Source of the DNA: Thermoproteota archaeon
Lineage (GTDB): Archaea > Thermoproteota > Nitrososphaeria > Nitrososphaerales > Nitrosopumilaceae
NCBI GenBank assembly: GCA_003352285.1
Contig: QQVN01000003.1
Coordinates: forward strand, 454,490 to 518,489
Length of the DNA stretch: 64,000 bases
Direction: 5' to 3'
Shown: piece after piece, positions 24,721 through 34,151 of the stretch
How the letters are laid out: each line of letters starts with the position of its first letter
Numbering within the stretch: position 1 is the stretch's first letter
Position numbers and translations under genes: made by a program
The notes under the pieces: generated by a model
What the model was told of the DNA's origin: nothing
Seen by the model: only the letters and a program-made list of their open reading frames with translations
The model's database searches: none

Positions 24721-25022
24721 TTTCCACAACCGCAAGAATCTGGATTGTCAGAAATCACCCTGAATCTATCTAGTTGCTCATATTTGCTTTGAACATAATG
24801 TGACAAATTTGCTAATCGTACCCTGACATCTTTATTTTTCCAAGAGCCCTCATTTTCAAACCATGATTCTATCTCTTCTGAATCATACCTTTCTCCTGAT
24901 TGCAAAATATCCTTGAATATTTTTTTAATCTCTTCAACTTCTGATTGTTGCAAGGATTCCTTGTTTTCTACAAATGTTGTAATCTCATTTAGTCTTATAA
25001 TCACATTATTAGTTAGTGGCAT
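24717..25022 (-). CDS. hypothetical protein with C-terminal CGCG
   Basis: A 101-aa helical protein (MPLTNNVIIRLNEITTFVEN; YDSEEIESWFENEGSWKNKD) ending in DSCGCGN. The terminal Cys pair could bind a metal or be redox active. The middle NEGSWKNKDVRVRLANLSHY resembles a small conserved archaeal helical domain, but I cannot name it. It is single-gene and divergent from the 25096 gene. Confidence 0.55.
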   Translation of the reverse strand: MPLTNNVIIRLNEITTFVENKESLQQSEVEEIKKIFKDILQSGERYDSEEIESWFENEGSWKNKDVRVRLANLSHYVQSKYEQLDRFRVISDNPDSCGCGN

Positions 25023-25095
25023 GTTTTTCAGATTCTAATTAATTATAACAATCTTTTGAGTCATGATTTTTATAATTACTCACATTTGATAAATC

Positions 25096-25443
25096 ATGCA
25101 ATACTTTTCTGCTTTAAGACTGGGGCAAAAAAGAGTCGCACAATCAAGGGAATATCTTAATTCGTTGACTAATGGGAAGGCAATGCCAGCATTGGCCTTG
25201 ATTGATAATAAAACAAATGTTTGGGAACCAGTTGGTGAAGAGAATCTTTATGCAATAGTTGATGAGTCATCAGGTTTTGTCCTTACTGATACAAGTGGTT
25301 ACATTGTAAGCATTGTTGATAAAAATGGAATAACCAAAGCTCTGGTGCAAGGTGTTTCAAAGGAACAGAGAGACGAATTAATCAAAATATTTGAAAAAGA
25401 TTCTGTTCCAGAGTATAAAGGAAAAGTAACTCTTCCTGTCTAG
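25096..25443 (+). CDS. conserved hypothetical small beta protein
   Basis: A 115-aa protein with alternating short strands (PALALIDNKTNVWEPVGEEN; YAIVDESSGFVLTDTSGYIV; IVDKNGITKALVQGV) reminiscent of a single small beta-sandwich or profilin-like fold. No signal peptide. It overlaps the convergent coiled-coil gene by 4 nt. Unrecognised. Confidence 0.55.
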   Translation: MQYFSALRLGQKRVAQSREYLNSLTNGKAMPALALIDNKTNVWEPVGEENLYAIVDESSGFVLTDTSGYIVSIVDKNGITKALVQGVSKEQRDELIKIFEKDSVPEYKGKVTLPV

Positions 25444-26069
25444 TCTGTTTTTCTTTTTCGTTTTGTGGATGTGATTACATCGATAGCATATGTTAATTCC
25501 TTTATGCCGTATTTTTTTAATAATGAATTTAGTTCTTCTTTAACGATTCTTTCAGACTCTGGTTCTGTCTTTGACTGTTTTTTGTCTATCTCTTGGAGTT
25601 GCCACTCTTTTTCTTGTAATTCCTCATTTGCAGATTTTATCTTGTTTTTGTAGTAGTCGATCTTTGATTCTGCAATCTCTTTTTGTAATTTCATATATTC
25701 TGATAGCTCAGAAATCTCATTCTGATTTAATTCATTTATTGATATGTCTGGAAAAATCATTAAATTTGTAATCTCATTTGTTTGGAGTAGTTCTATCTCA
25801 GAATCCAAATTGTTTTTTATCTCCTTCATTTTGTTAATATGTTCCAGTCTTTCAAGCAGATGGGCGTTTACAAACTTTAGATATTGATGAGTTACCTCAC
25901 CTTTTACCTCTCCCCATTTTCTTCTAGAGGCAAAATTCATGTCTAACCCCTTTGTCTTTGCTTGAACTGTTACATTATCTAGTATCTTTGGTTTTGGGTA
26001 CTCTTTTGAAATTCGAATGATCTCATTTTCATTGAAATTTTCTATTTTATCGGAATTTGTAATTAGCAT
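25440..26069 (-). CDS. coiled-coil hypothetical protein
   Basis: A 209-aa protein. After a short N-terminal module (MLITNSDKIENFNENEIIRI) most of the chain is helical coiled coil, especially about residues 115-175 (ISELSEYMKLQKEIAESKID; ANEELQEKEWQLQEIDKKQS). The C-terminus (LNSLLKKYGIKELTYAIDVI) looks folded. No membrane anchor. It may be a scaffold or cytoskeletal accessory; no family is recognised. Confidence 0.55.
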   Translation of the reverse strand: MLITNSDKIENFNENEIIRISKEYPKPKILDNVTVQAKTKGLDMNFASRRKWGEVKGEVTHQYLKFVNAHLLERLEHINKMKEIKNNLDSEIELLQTNEITNLMIFPDISINELNQNEISELSEYMKLQKEIAESKIDYYKNKIKSANEELQEKEWQLQEIDKKQSKTEPESERIVKEELNSLLKKYGIKELTYAIDVITSTKRKRKTD

Positions 26070-26210
26070 TTAGAACTCTTTATCATAAAATTAAGTTAAG
26101 GAATCTGCTGTCCATAGTGAACAACAAATTTTGATATATTCTGCCCATTTACTAATAAATCAAATTTTTCACAGTAAACCTTTAGTTATCGCCTAGACTT
26201 TTTATAATAA

Positions 26211-27437
26211 ATGACAAAATACAGGCAAGAAATTGAAGTTCGCGGACATCTAATAGATTCTTCAATTCTTACAAAGATTTTTGATAAAATCATGGATGTC
26301 AATGGAGAGTTTGAGGTATTAACCATAGACATTGGCAAGAAAAAGAAGGATGAAAGTTATGCACTATTATCGGTAAAAGGAAAAAATCAAAAACATTTGG
26401 ATAAAATTTTAGACTTAGTTTATCGAGAGGGCGCTACATCAAAGACTCAAAAAGAGATCAAAGTAAAGTCAGCACCTAAAAACATGGTTATGCCCGAGAA
26501 TTTCTACAGTACAACTAACAATCGAACTAGCCTCTTTTACAAGAATCAATGGATAGTTGTAGAAAATATGATGATGGACAAGTGTATTGTCGTTAAAGGC
26601 AACAGGGCTTTTTGTGTTCCAATTAGAGATGTCAAAAAAGGAGACAAGGTAGTAGTTGGAGAATCTGGAATCAAGGTAACTCCCCCAGAAAGGCCTAGAG
26701 AAGGAATCAATGTCTTTGAATTCATGGGAAGTAGCAGCTCAAGTGAAAGACCGACTCAACACATTGCACGAAGAGTAGCTGAAGACATTATCAAGATTAA
26801 AAAAAATGGTGGCAAGATAATCGTCGTAGGTGGGCCTGCAATTGTCCACACTGGCGCAGCAGATTCTTTGGCAGAGTTAATTCGTAAAGGATACATCGAT
26901 GGAGTATTGGCAGGAAACGCCCTTGCCGTTCATGATATAGAATATGCAACACTAGGAACATCATTAGGAATGAATGTCTCTGATGGAACACTTGCAGTTA
27001 GAGGTCACAGAAATCATATGGATACTATCAATGCTGTATTCAAAGCAGGTTCTATTTCCAATATGGTTAAGACAAAAAAACTTCGACGAGGAATCATGTA
27101 TGAATGTGTGAAAAAGAAAATTCCCTTTGTTCTTGCTGGCTCAATTAGAGATGATGGTCCATTACCTGATGTAATTACGGACATTGCTTTGGCACAACGA
27201 AGATACAAAGAAGTTCTAAAGGATGCAAACATGGTGATGATGATTTCAACAATGTTGCACTCTATTGCAACTGGAAATATGCTTCCTGCAGATGTAAAGG
27301 TAATTGTTGTAGATATCAGTCAGCCAACCGTGACTAAATTAATGGATAGAGGTACATGGCAGGCATTGGGAATAGTATCTGATATTGGCGCATTTTTGCC
27401 TCTAGTGACTAATGAGATTAAAAGATTAAAGAAATAA
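26211..27437 (+). CDS. LOR/SDH-domain enzyme, archaeal ornithine cyclodeaminase candidate
   Basis: A 408-aa cytoplasmic protein of the TIGR00300 / LOR-SDH conserved-region family. An N-terminal about 100-residue domain (YRQEIEVRGHLIDSSILTKI) precedes a Rossmann-like NAD-binding domain (GGKIIVVGGPAIVHTGAADS) with conserved VLAGNALAVHDIEYA and GTSLGMNVSDG. As I recall, methanogen relatives convert ornithine to proline and ammonia. If so, this supplies proline in an organism lacking the usual route. The family match is firm; the activity is inferred. Confidence 0.75.
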   Translation: MTKYRQEIEVRGHLIDSSILTKIFDKIMDVNGEFEVLTIDIGKKKKDESYALLSVKGKNQKHLDKILDLVYREGATSKTQKEIKVKSAPKNMVMPENFYSTTNNRTSLFYKNQWIVVENMMMDKCIVVKGNRAFCVPIRDVKKGDKVVVGESGIKVTPPERPREGINVFEFMGSSSSSERPTQHIARRVAEDIIKIKKNGGKIIVVGGPAIVHTGAADSLAELIRKGYIDGVLAGNALAVHDIEYATLGTSLGMNVSDGTLAVRGHRNHMDTINAVFKAGSISNMVKTKKLRRGIMYECVKKKIPFVLAGSIRDDGPLPDVITDIALAQRRYKEVLKDANMVMMISTMLHSIATGNMLPADVKVIVVDISQPTVTKLMDRGTWQALGIVSDIGAFLPLVTNEIKRLKK

Positions 27438-28085
27438 CTAGTTCTCTAAAACCTGAAGAAAATCCTTGATATCCTGTTGATTTGAAATTTCTTTCATGTT
27501 GTTGTTTAGTGATATCAAAATATCGTGATATGAATTTCCAAATAAATCCTGTAATGTTTGCTTAAGATATTCAGGATTTTGGTAACAATCTTCAAGTGTT
27601 GCATTGTGATCCTTTTGAAGTAAAGATACTACCTTGTCATATTCTTGAACTCCTAATTCTAACAGGGTGTTCTTTAATGCCAAAGTCACGATTGTTTGTT
27701 TCATATTCTGTTCAGAATCTAATGAAGGGGCACATAGCTGATTTACTGTTCTGAGAATCTCATCAATGTCTATTGGCTCTCGAATTATTGCAGATGGTTT
27801 TAACTTGTTTAACGCCAGCTGACTGCTAATTGTCATCTTGTTTGTTGTAATAATCACTACTGCCTCATTGTTCATCTCTCTGATTCTCTTTAATCCATAA
27901 ATTCCATCATAAACAGGCATATTTACATCCAGAAATACTACATCTGGTTTTAGTTTTTGATAAAGAAATGTTGCATCTTGTCCATTGTACCCAGTACCTA
28001 CCACTTCGATATCATTACTCTGTAATAGTTCACTAAAGAGCATCACAGTTTCTTTATCGTCATCTACGATTACTGCCCTTATCAT
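27438..28085 (-). CDS. orphan response regulator with atypical receiver
   Basis: A 215-aa protein. The N-terminal receiver domain has acidic residues D8-D10 and phospho-acceptor D53 (VVFLDVNMPVYDG). The conserved lysine before proline is replaced (IIREPID, E103 at the Lys position), so phosphorylation signalling may be altered. The C-terminal about 90 residues (LALKNTLLELGVQEYDKVVS; NSYHDILISLNNNMKEISNQ) are helical with no HTH recognised. No kinase gene adjoins; the soluble kinase at 11528 is the nearest candidate. It ends 1 nt from the convergent LOR/SDH gene. Confidence 0.8.
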   Translation of the reverse strand: MIRAVIVDDDKETVMLFSELLQSNDIEVVGTGYNGQDATFLYQKLKPDVVFLDVNMPVYDGIYGLKRIREMNNEAVVIITTNKMTISSQLALNKLKPSAIIREPIDIDEILRTVNQLCAPSLDSEQNMKQTIVTLALKNTLLELGVQEYDKVVSLLQKDHNATLEDCYQNPEYLKQTLQDLFGNSYHDILISLNNNMKEISNQQDIKDFLQVLEN

Positions 28086-28166
28086 AAATCAAATAATTTT
28101 TTTCTTTATTAAAAGACTAGCTTTGAATCCGGTTGATACTGATCGTCCAATTAGGACACATCGTTG

Positions 28167-29243
28167 TTATTGATCTGAGGAAATATTGTCTTTTTTTGAG
28201 CCATTTACCGTTTTATCAAACTCTGCCTTTGATTCATCCAAACTTTTTTGCTGATCAGACATATCCCTTAACAATCTGGTTTGTTCCTTTTTTATCTGCT
28301 CAAGGATTATCTCTTGTTCAACCTTGCTCTGTTCTAGCTGTTTCTGTGAATGAACTAATTCTTCTACTAACCTGTCATGGGCTATAATTTTCTTATTTTC
28401 GGATACTAGTTGTATATAGATATCTTCTTTTGCTTTGAGGATTTTTTGTTCGTATTCCTTTCTATATTGGATTAGCTGATTGAGTCTCTCTTTTTGTTGC
28501 TTTATTTTATCATGTAAGATGTCTTGATATGATATTTTTTCGTTTTCTGCATTTATCTGATTTTTTAAATCTTGCAATTCTGGATTATTATTTACTAATT
28601 TGATCTTTGATAATTCCTGTGTAAGTGTCCCTATTTTTTGATTCTTTTTAGTTATTTCTAGATTTTTCTCTTCAATTGTTTTTTGTAGTGTGGATATGGT
28701 GCTTAAAGCATCATCTAGTTTTTTTATTAATTCATCATTAGAGTTTTTTGATATTTCTAATTCTTGTTTTAAATTTTCTATCTCAGTTTCTCTTTTTAGT
28801 GATCTTTGTGAGAATTCATTGTGAATTAATTGGTATGATGTATTTGTTTCAGAATGCTTTGGTTTGATTACACTTTCTTGATGATTTTTAATTAATTTGA
28901 GTTTATTTTCTAAATATGTTTGATCTGTTTTGAATAGTTTTTTTCCTTTTTTTACACTTTCTAGGATGTAATTTAGTCTTCCTGGGTCACCTTGTTTCCC
29001 TTGGATGAGAGATTTAATTTGTTTTTGTAAATCAAAATTTTTATTTTTTTGTTCTTGTTTTTTATAACTTAAGACTCCGTTGATCTTCTTTTCAATATAG
29101 TTTTGATCAGATTTGTACAGTTTTTTCTTATTTTTTAGAGATTCTATGATGAAATTTAATCTTCCAATATCTCCTTGATTGTTAGCTATGATATTTTGAA
29201 TTAATAGGATTGCCTGCTTAACGTCTATTTCCTTGTTATCCAC
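28167..29243 (-). CDS. coiled-coil protein with tandem N-terminal repeats
   Basis: A 358-aa protein. The first about 110 residues contain two copies of a roughly 40-residue module: GDIGRLNFIIESLKNKKKLY / KSDQNYIEKKI and GDPGRLNYILESVKKGKKLF / KTDQTYLENKL. The rest, about residues 130-345, is continuous coiled coil rich in K/E/Q/N. No signal peptide or membrane segment. The repeated GD-x-GRL-x-[FY]-I-[IL]-ES module is probably a small binding domain. Function unknown; a structural or chromosome-associated scaffold is one guess. Confidence 0.65.
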   Translation of the reverse strand: MDNKEIDVKQAILLIQNIIANNQGDIGRLNFIIESLKNKKKLYKSDQNYIEKKINGVLSYKKQEQKNKNFDLQKQIKSLIQGKQGDPGRLNYILESVKKGKKLFKTDQTYLENKLKLIKNHQESVIKPKHSETNTSYQLIHNEFSQRSLKRETEIENLKQELEISKNSNDELIKKLDDALSTISTLQKTIEEKNLEITKKNQKIGTLTQELSKIKLVNNNPELQDLKNQINAENEKISYQDILHDKIKQQKERLNQLIQYRKEYEQKILKAKEDIYIQLVSENKKIIAHDRLVEELVHSQKQLEQSKVEQEIILEQIKKEQTRLLRDMSDQQKSLDESKAEFDKTVNGSKKDNISSDQ

Positions 29244-29355
29244 TATGAAACTTTTGATAATAACCTGTTTAAGAAGTTGGTTGGCAAAAGATCATTTTTT
29301 GGTTGTAATTATTTTATCAAGGATATGTTAGAAATTTGATACGTATTTCACTAAT

Positions 29356-30714
29356 TCACCCTGGTACTTTTAGTGAATCAAACTTACATTCAATTTTTGA
29401 TGATGCATTCTTTTTGATATGCTCAAAATACAGTTCAATCATTTTGATTCCTGCTACAATTCTTGGTGCATTGGTCTTTACAAACTCTAACCTGTCTGAG
29501 GCTGTTTTTGGTTTATTGTTTTGATAATTTGCATAAGCCTTTGTGCCGTCATAATCCACAAATGCCATTCTTGCACTAAAGTCAGTTCTTTCTAAAACTA
29601 GGCTGTCTCCACCAACTATTGCAGTATGATAGGGATGCTGGATTAATGATTCTGCAAATCTTTGTGATACTTGAATTTTAGAGCCTGCCAACTCTGATGA
29701 ATAGTGATTAAAGTTTGCCAAAAGATAGAATGTTGCTTGGGGTTTGGTTGCTTTGACTCCGTCAATTGCTGTAACTGTATTGTATGTGTATTCGCCCATA
29801 ATTTCATGAATACGTCTTGTTATCTCAAAGTATTCATCCATCTCTTTGCTTATCTCAAAACCTGCTACTGCTGCATGCTGAATTGGTGTGGATACTGCAG
29901 TATACTCTGTTGCAAGAATTTTCTTGAATTGTTGTTTTAATTCAGTGACATATTGTGGAAATATTACATATCCTAAGCGGTATCCTCCCGCAGCATGTGA
30001 TTTTGATAGACCATTTGTAACAAATGTTCCTTCAGGATAGATTTTTCCCATGCTGACAAACTCTTTCATGTCATATGTAGTCTGGGCATAAATTTCATCA
30101 GAGATTACAGTGATGTTTTGCTCTCTGCAGACATCTGCAATCTCTTCTAGCTCTAATCTAGAATATAGAAGACCTGTTGGGTTATTTGGATTATTTAGTA
30201 TCAGTATCTTTTGCCTATCGTGTAATCGTAATGCTAATTTTTTTAGATCATCTGCATTGATCTTTCTACTGGATTTTGTTGGAAGCATGTGGTAATTTTT
30301 CTTTAGGAATCTAATCTGTGGTAAGTACCCTATCCATGCTGGTGTTGGGAGAATTACAGTACCGTGAAGAATTTCAAAGAGATTAAAGATCAATTCTTTT
30401 GTTCCAGGTCCAACATACACTCTCTTTGGGTCAATATCCATTCCAAAGTAATGTTTGTTGTATGTTGCAATTGCCTCACGTAGTTCCTCAATTCCGGGAA
30501 CTGGAGCATATTTTCCTTTATCTGAATTTTTTTGTAATGCTGTCTGCATTATTTGTGGTACATGAAAAGGTGATTGACCAAACGCAAATCCATAAAATCC
30601 AAAATTACATTCTGGATGAGGGCAATCTTGATGAAATTCTTGTAAAAATGTGTTTAATCTTAGATTTTCAGGTAATTCGATATCCTCAACCTGCTGGTCA
30701 ACAATGAATTTCAT
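29356..30714 (-). CDS. fold-type I PLP aminotransferase
   Basis: A 452-aa class I/II aminotransferase. Visible motifs are YAPVPGIEELREAIA, the ILNNPNNPTG asparagine motif, the cofactor-ring aspartate in VISDEIYA, and the PLP lysine K238 in NGLSKSHAAGGYRLGYV. The extended N-terminus with CPHPEC and length above 400 set it apart from typical AspC. Candidate substrates include aspartate, alanine or aromatic amino acids; specificity is not evident. It is monocistronic, upstream of the coiled-coil gene. Confidence 0.85.
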   Translation of the reverse strand: MKFIVDQQVEDIELPENLRLNTFLQEFHQDCPHPECNFGFYGFAFGQSPFHVPQIMQTALQKNSDKGKYAPVPGIEELREAIATYNKHYFGMDIDPKRVYVGPGTKELIFNLFEILHGTVILPTPAWIGYLPQIRFLKKNYHMLPTKSSRKINADDLKKLALRLHDRQKILILNNPNNPTGLLYSRLELEEIADVCREQNITVISDEIYAQTTYDMKEFVSMGKIYPEGTFVTNGLSKSHAAGGYRLGYVIFPQYVTELKQQFKKILATEYTAVSTPIQHAAVAGFEISKEMDEYFEITRRIHEIMGEYTYNTVTAIDGVKATKPQATFYLLANFNHYSSELAGSKIQVSQRFAESLIQHPYHTAIVGGDSLVLERTDFSARMAFVDYDGTKAYANYQNNKPKTASDRLEFVKTNAPRIVAGIKMIELYFEHIKKNASSKIECKFDSLKVPG

Positions 30715-30770
30715 ATAAGATCTCTAAATTTTAGAAATTAAAGGCTTGTGCTTTTTCATATCAGACAAAA

Positions 30771-32708
30771 TCAATGCTTTGAGAAAATTGGAGTGATTTC
30801 ATCTAAAACGTGAGGATTTTCTAGAGATGAGTTGTCTCCAATTTGGTTTCCAAGTAGTTTATCTTTTAACAATCTTCGCATAATTTTACCAGTACGGGTT
30901 TTTGGAAGATCTGATAACTGGATTACAAATTTTGGTTTTGCTAGTTTGCCTATCTTTTCAGAAACAAAGGATGAAATTTCATCAGTTAGCTTTTCTTCTT
31001 TGAACTTCATTTCAGGCACCACAAAAACAACTATGGCCTCACCTGTTATTTCATCAGGGATTGAAATTGAGGCAACCTCTGAAATCTTTTGATGAGTCAT
31101 TATTGTCTGCTCAATTTCAGCAGTACTCATTCTATGTCCTGATATGTTTATCACATCATCAATTCTTCCATGCATATACCACAAACCATCTGAATTTGCC
31201 AAGACGTAATCTCCATGAAACCATATCTCTTCGAATCTAGACCAGTATGTCTTGAGATATCGTTCATCGTCATTGAGCAATCCTTTGGTCATTCCCGGCC
31301 ATGCGTTTTTTACAACAAGGTAGCCTTTTTGATCCCTGACTTGATTGCCTTTATCATCAAACACATCCACATCAATTCCGGGACACGGCATTCCTACAGT
31401 TGTAGGTTTTAGTCTCATGCCCGGCAATACGGATAACATTGCCCCACCAATTTCTGTTCCTCCTGACAAGTTCATTATTGGTATTCTTTTCTTTCCAACC
31501 TTTTCAAATAACCACCACCATGATTCTTCATCGATTGGCTCTCCAGTAGTTGGAATCAATCTGATTTTTTTAAAATCATGTAACTCAGTTGGAATGATTC
31601 CAGTTTTTTTAAACATACGAACGGCTGTTGGAGAGATTCCAAAGATTGTTGCGCCATACTTTGACATGATGTCCCATATTCTATTGGTATTGGGATAATC
31701 TAATGCACCATCATAAATTATACCGGTTGCACCCATCTCTAGTAGGCCGTACACATTCCAAACAATTCCGGTAATCCAACCAATATCTGCAGGCCAAAAC
31801 AAGACATCGTCATGATGATTGTCTATTAGATATGCTGATTGATGTCCCGCAAAGACTGAAAAACCTCCATGTGTATGGACAACCCCTTTTGGTTTTCCAG
31901 TTGTTCCTGATGTATATAGGATGAATAGCTTATCATTTGAATCTAAAATTTCAGTTTTGCAATCTTTTGATTGGCTTTTGATTAATTCATTGTAGTTGAC
32001 CAGAATATCAGAGTATGAGTAATCATCAACTTTTTTGTAAGGGACAATGATGACATTTTGTATCTGTGTTTCCTTGATTCCTGTGTTGATTGCTTCCTTT
32101 TGAGAAATTTTTTTCCCTTTTCGTTCGAAACCATCTGATATTAGCAGTATCTTTGCATTGCAATCTTGTAGTCTAATCTTTAATGCATCTGCACTGTATC
32201 CAGAAAAAATTACGGTTTGAACTGCTCCGATCTTTGCACACGCCAATATTGAAACAATTGCTTCTTTGATCATTGGCATGTAGATGGCTACAACATCTCC
32301 TTTGGAAATTTTTAAAGATTTTAGACCATTTGCTAGCTGATTTACTTCGTCTTCCAGTACTTTGTATGTAAGAGAATGATAGTCTCCATTTTCAGATATA
32401 AAATGATAGACTACTTTTTGAGGCGTTTTTTTTGCAAATTTATCAAGAGTTGAGAGAATTATGTTTGTTTTACCGTTTACAAACCAGTTTGTCCAAGGTA
32501 CTCCTTTAGAAGAATCCATTACTTTTTCAAATTTTTTATCCCAAACTATGCCGATATCTTCACTTACTGCATTCCAATACCATGCAGGATCTGAAATGGA
32601 TTTTTGATGCAACTCTTCTAAAGTTTTAAGATTGTGCTTTTGCATGAATCTGTAAATATTTGATGTTTCAATCTGTTCTTTGTTAGGAACAAAGACATAC
32701 TCTGACAT
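30771..32708 (-). CDS. AMP-forming acyl-CoA synthetase (acetyl-/propionyl-CoA synthetase type)
   Basis: A 645-aa adenylate-forming enzyme of the Acs subfamily. Core motifs are LYTSGTTGKPKGVVHTHGG (ATP phosphate loop), DIGWITGIVWNVYGLL, FHGDYVLANSDGLWYMHGR and the C-terminal catalytic lysine motif PKTRTGKIMRRLLK. The length fits acetyl-CoA or acetoacetyl-/propionyl-CoA synthetases. It activates a short carboxylic acid with ATP and CoA. Ammonia-oxidising archaea use such ligation steps in 3HP/4HB fixation, often with ADP-forming enzymes, so the role here is open. Confidence 0.88.
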   Translation of the reverse strand: MSEYVFVPNKEQIETSNIYRFMQKHNLKTLEELHQKSISDPAWYWNAVSEDIGIVWDKKFEKVMDSSKGVPWTNWFVNGKTNIILSTLDKFAKKTPQKVVYHFISENGDYHSLTYKVLEDEVNQLANGLKSLKISKGDVVAIYMPMIKEAIVSILACAKIGAVQTVIFSGYSADALKIRLQDCNAKILLISDGFERKGKKISQKEAINTGIKETQIQNVIIVPYKKVDDYSYSDILVNYNELIKSQSKDCKTEILDSNDKLFILYTSGTTGKPKGVVHTHGGFSVFAGHQSAYLIDNHHDDVLFWPADIGWITGIVWNVYGLLEMGATGIIYDGALDYPNTNRIWDIMSKYGATIFGISPTAVRMFKKTGIIPTELHDFKKIRLIPTTGEPIDEESWWWLFEKVGKKRIPIMNLSGGTEIGGAMLSVLPGMRLKPTTVGMPCPGIDVDVFDDKGNQVRDQKGYLVVKNAWPGMTKGLLNDDERYLKTYWSRFEEIWFHGDYVLANSDGLWYMHGRIDDVINISGHRMSTAEIEQTIMTHQKISEVASISIPDEITGEAIVVFVVPEMKFKEEKLTDEISSFVSEKIGKLAKPKFVIQLSDLPKTRTGKIMRRLLKDKLLGNQIGDNSSLENPHVLDEITPIFSKH

Positions 32709-32750
32709 AAAATAATGATATTTTGAAATGATATAACGGCTTCTCTCAAT

Positions 32751-34151
32751 CTATGATAATTTCTTTTTAAATAATTCCAACGTAATGATTGGGTCTGCTT
32801 TTCCTTTTGTCTTTTGCATTACTTTTCCAACCAGATAATTTATCGTCTGAGGATTTGCTTTTGCTTCTTCAACTGCTTTTGTCTCCTGTGATATCACTTC
32901 ATCTACAATCTTTTCTAATTCACCTTCATCCGATTTACCAAGATCTAAATCTTTGATTATTTCTTCAAGGCTTTTACCTGATTTTACCATCTCTTGTAAT
33001 GCTGTCTTTGCTGATGTTCGTGTAATTCTGCTGGCTTGAATTGCACTTACCAAATCTTGTAAGTGGTTTGGTTTTAGTTTTGATTGTTCTCTCTTCTCAC
33101 GTGTATCTACAAGACCCATCAAATCAGTAGTTATCAGATTTGCAATGTCTTTTGCATTTTTTTCATCGTGAGATTTTTCAAATAGATCTGAATAAAATTT
33201 GTCAGATGACAAAACATCTGCAACTTGTGGAGGAATATCAAATTGTGTTACATACCTCTGTTTTTTTGAGCTGATACTCTCAGGCATATCTTCTTTTAAT
33301 TTTTGAATTCTGGCATCTGCAATCTTTATCCAAGGAATATCTCCTTCTGGGAAATAACGATAATCCATCTCCTCTTCTTTTGTTCTTGCAGATACTGTAA
33401 CTTTACGTCTGTCATCCCAGTGTCTTGTTTCTTGAGCAATTGGAATGTCTCTTGATGAAAGACTCTCCTGCCTTGTAATTTCAAAGTGTAGTGCTTTTTC
33501 TAAATCATGAAATGAACCAATGTTTTTGATTTCTACCTTTGGACCATTCTCTATTGAGACGTTTCCATCTGCACGCATTGCACCTTCTAATGTTGGCTCA
33601 CTGACACCTAGATTCTCTAAAAGATCTGACAGTATGTTCAGAAAAATTCTAACCTGTTTTGGATTATCAAAATCAGGTTCTGTAACGATTTCAACTAGGG
33701 GTGTTCCTGCACGATTATAATCTACAAGTGTGATCTGGGTTTTCTCTGAGGTTCCTTCATAGATTAGTCTTCCAGGGTCTTCTTCTAACTGGATTCTGCG
33801 TATTCTGATTTCCTTGTCTTCAACATTTACCATACCCTTCTCACCAATGCTTGTTGGTCCATACACGTTTAGCTGAGTGATTTGGAAGTTCTTTGGCAAA
33901 TCTGGATAAAAGTAATTTTTTCTAAAGAATGCAATCTTTTCTGGAACTTGGCAGCTCAATGCTAAAGCAATAGTAGTTGCCTTTTCCACTGCCTTTTGAT
34001 TTAATCTCGGTAAGGAGCCTGGCAATCCCATACATATAGGACAGATGTTTGTGTTTGGTTCAAACTCTCTATAATCTGCTTTACATGAGCAGAAAAGTTT
34101 GCTGTTTAATTTTGTTAATTGACAGTGAATCTCTAGGCCAATCTTTGTCAT
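32751..34151 (-). CDS. gatB: Asp/Glu-tRNA amidotransferase subunit B
   Basis: A 466-aa GatB. N-terminal IGLEIHCQLTKLNSKLFCSC and CPICMGLPGSLPRLN supply the zinc-binding cysteines and tRNA-dependent kinase region; KNYFYPDLPKNFQITQ is diagnostic. The C-terminal YqeY-like domain (IANLITTDLMGL...; INYLVGKVMQKTKGKADP) binds tRNA. It phosphorylates the mischarged tRNA carboxylate and accepts ammonia from GatA. Last gene of the aspS-gatC-gatA-gatB operon, overlapping gatA by 4 nt. Confidence 0.95.
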   Translation of the reverse strand: MTKIGLEIHCQLTKLNSKLFCSCKADYREFEPNTNICPICMGLPGSLPRLNQKAVEKATTIALALSCQVPEKIAFFRKNYFYPDLPKNFQITQLNVYGPTSIGEKGMVNVEDKEIRIRRIQLEEDPGRLIYEGTSEKTQITLVDYNRAGTPLVEIVTEPDFDNPKQVRIFLNILSDLLENLGVSEPTLEGAMRADGNVSIENGPKVEIKNIGSFHDLEKALHFEITRQESLSSRDIPIAQETRHWDDRRKVTVSARTKEEEMDYRYFPEGDIPWIKIADARIQKLKEDMPESISSKKQRYVTQFDIPPQVADVLSSDKFYSDLFEKSHDEKNAKDIANLITTDLMGLVDTREKREQSKLKPNHLQDLVSAIQASRITRTSAKTALQEMVKSGKSLEEIIKDLDLGKSDEGELEKIVDEVISQETKAVEEAKANPQTINYLVGKVMQKTKGKADPIITLELFKKKLS

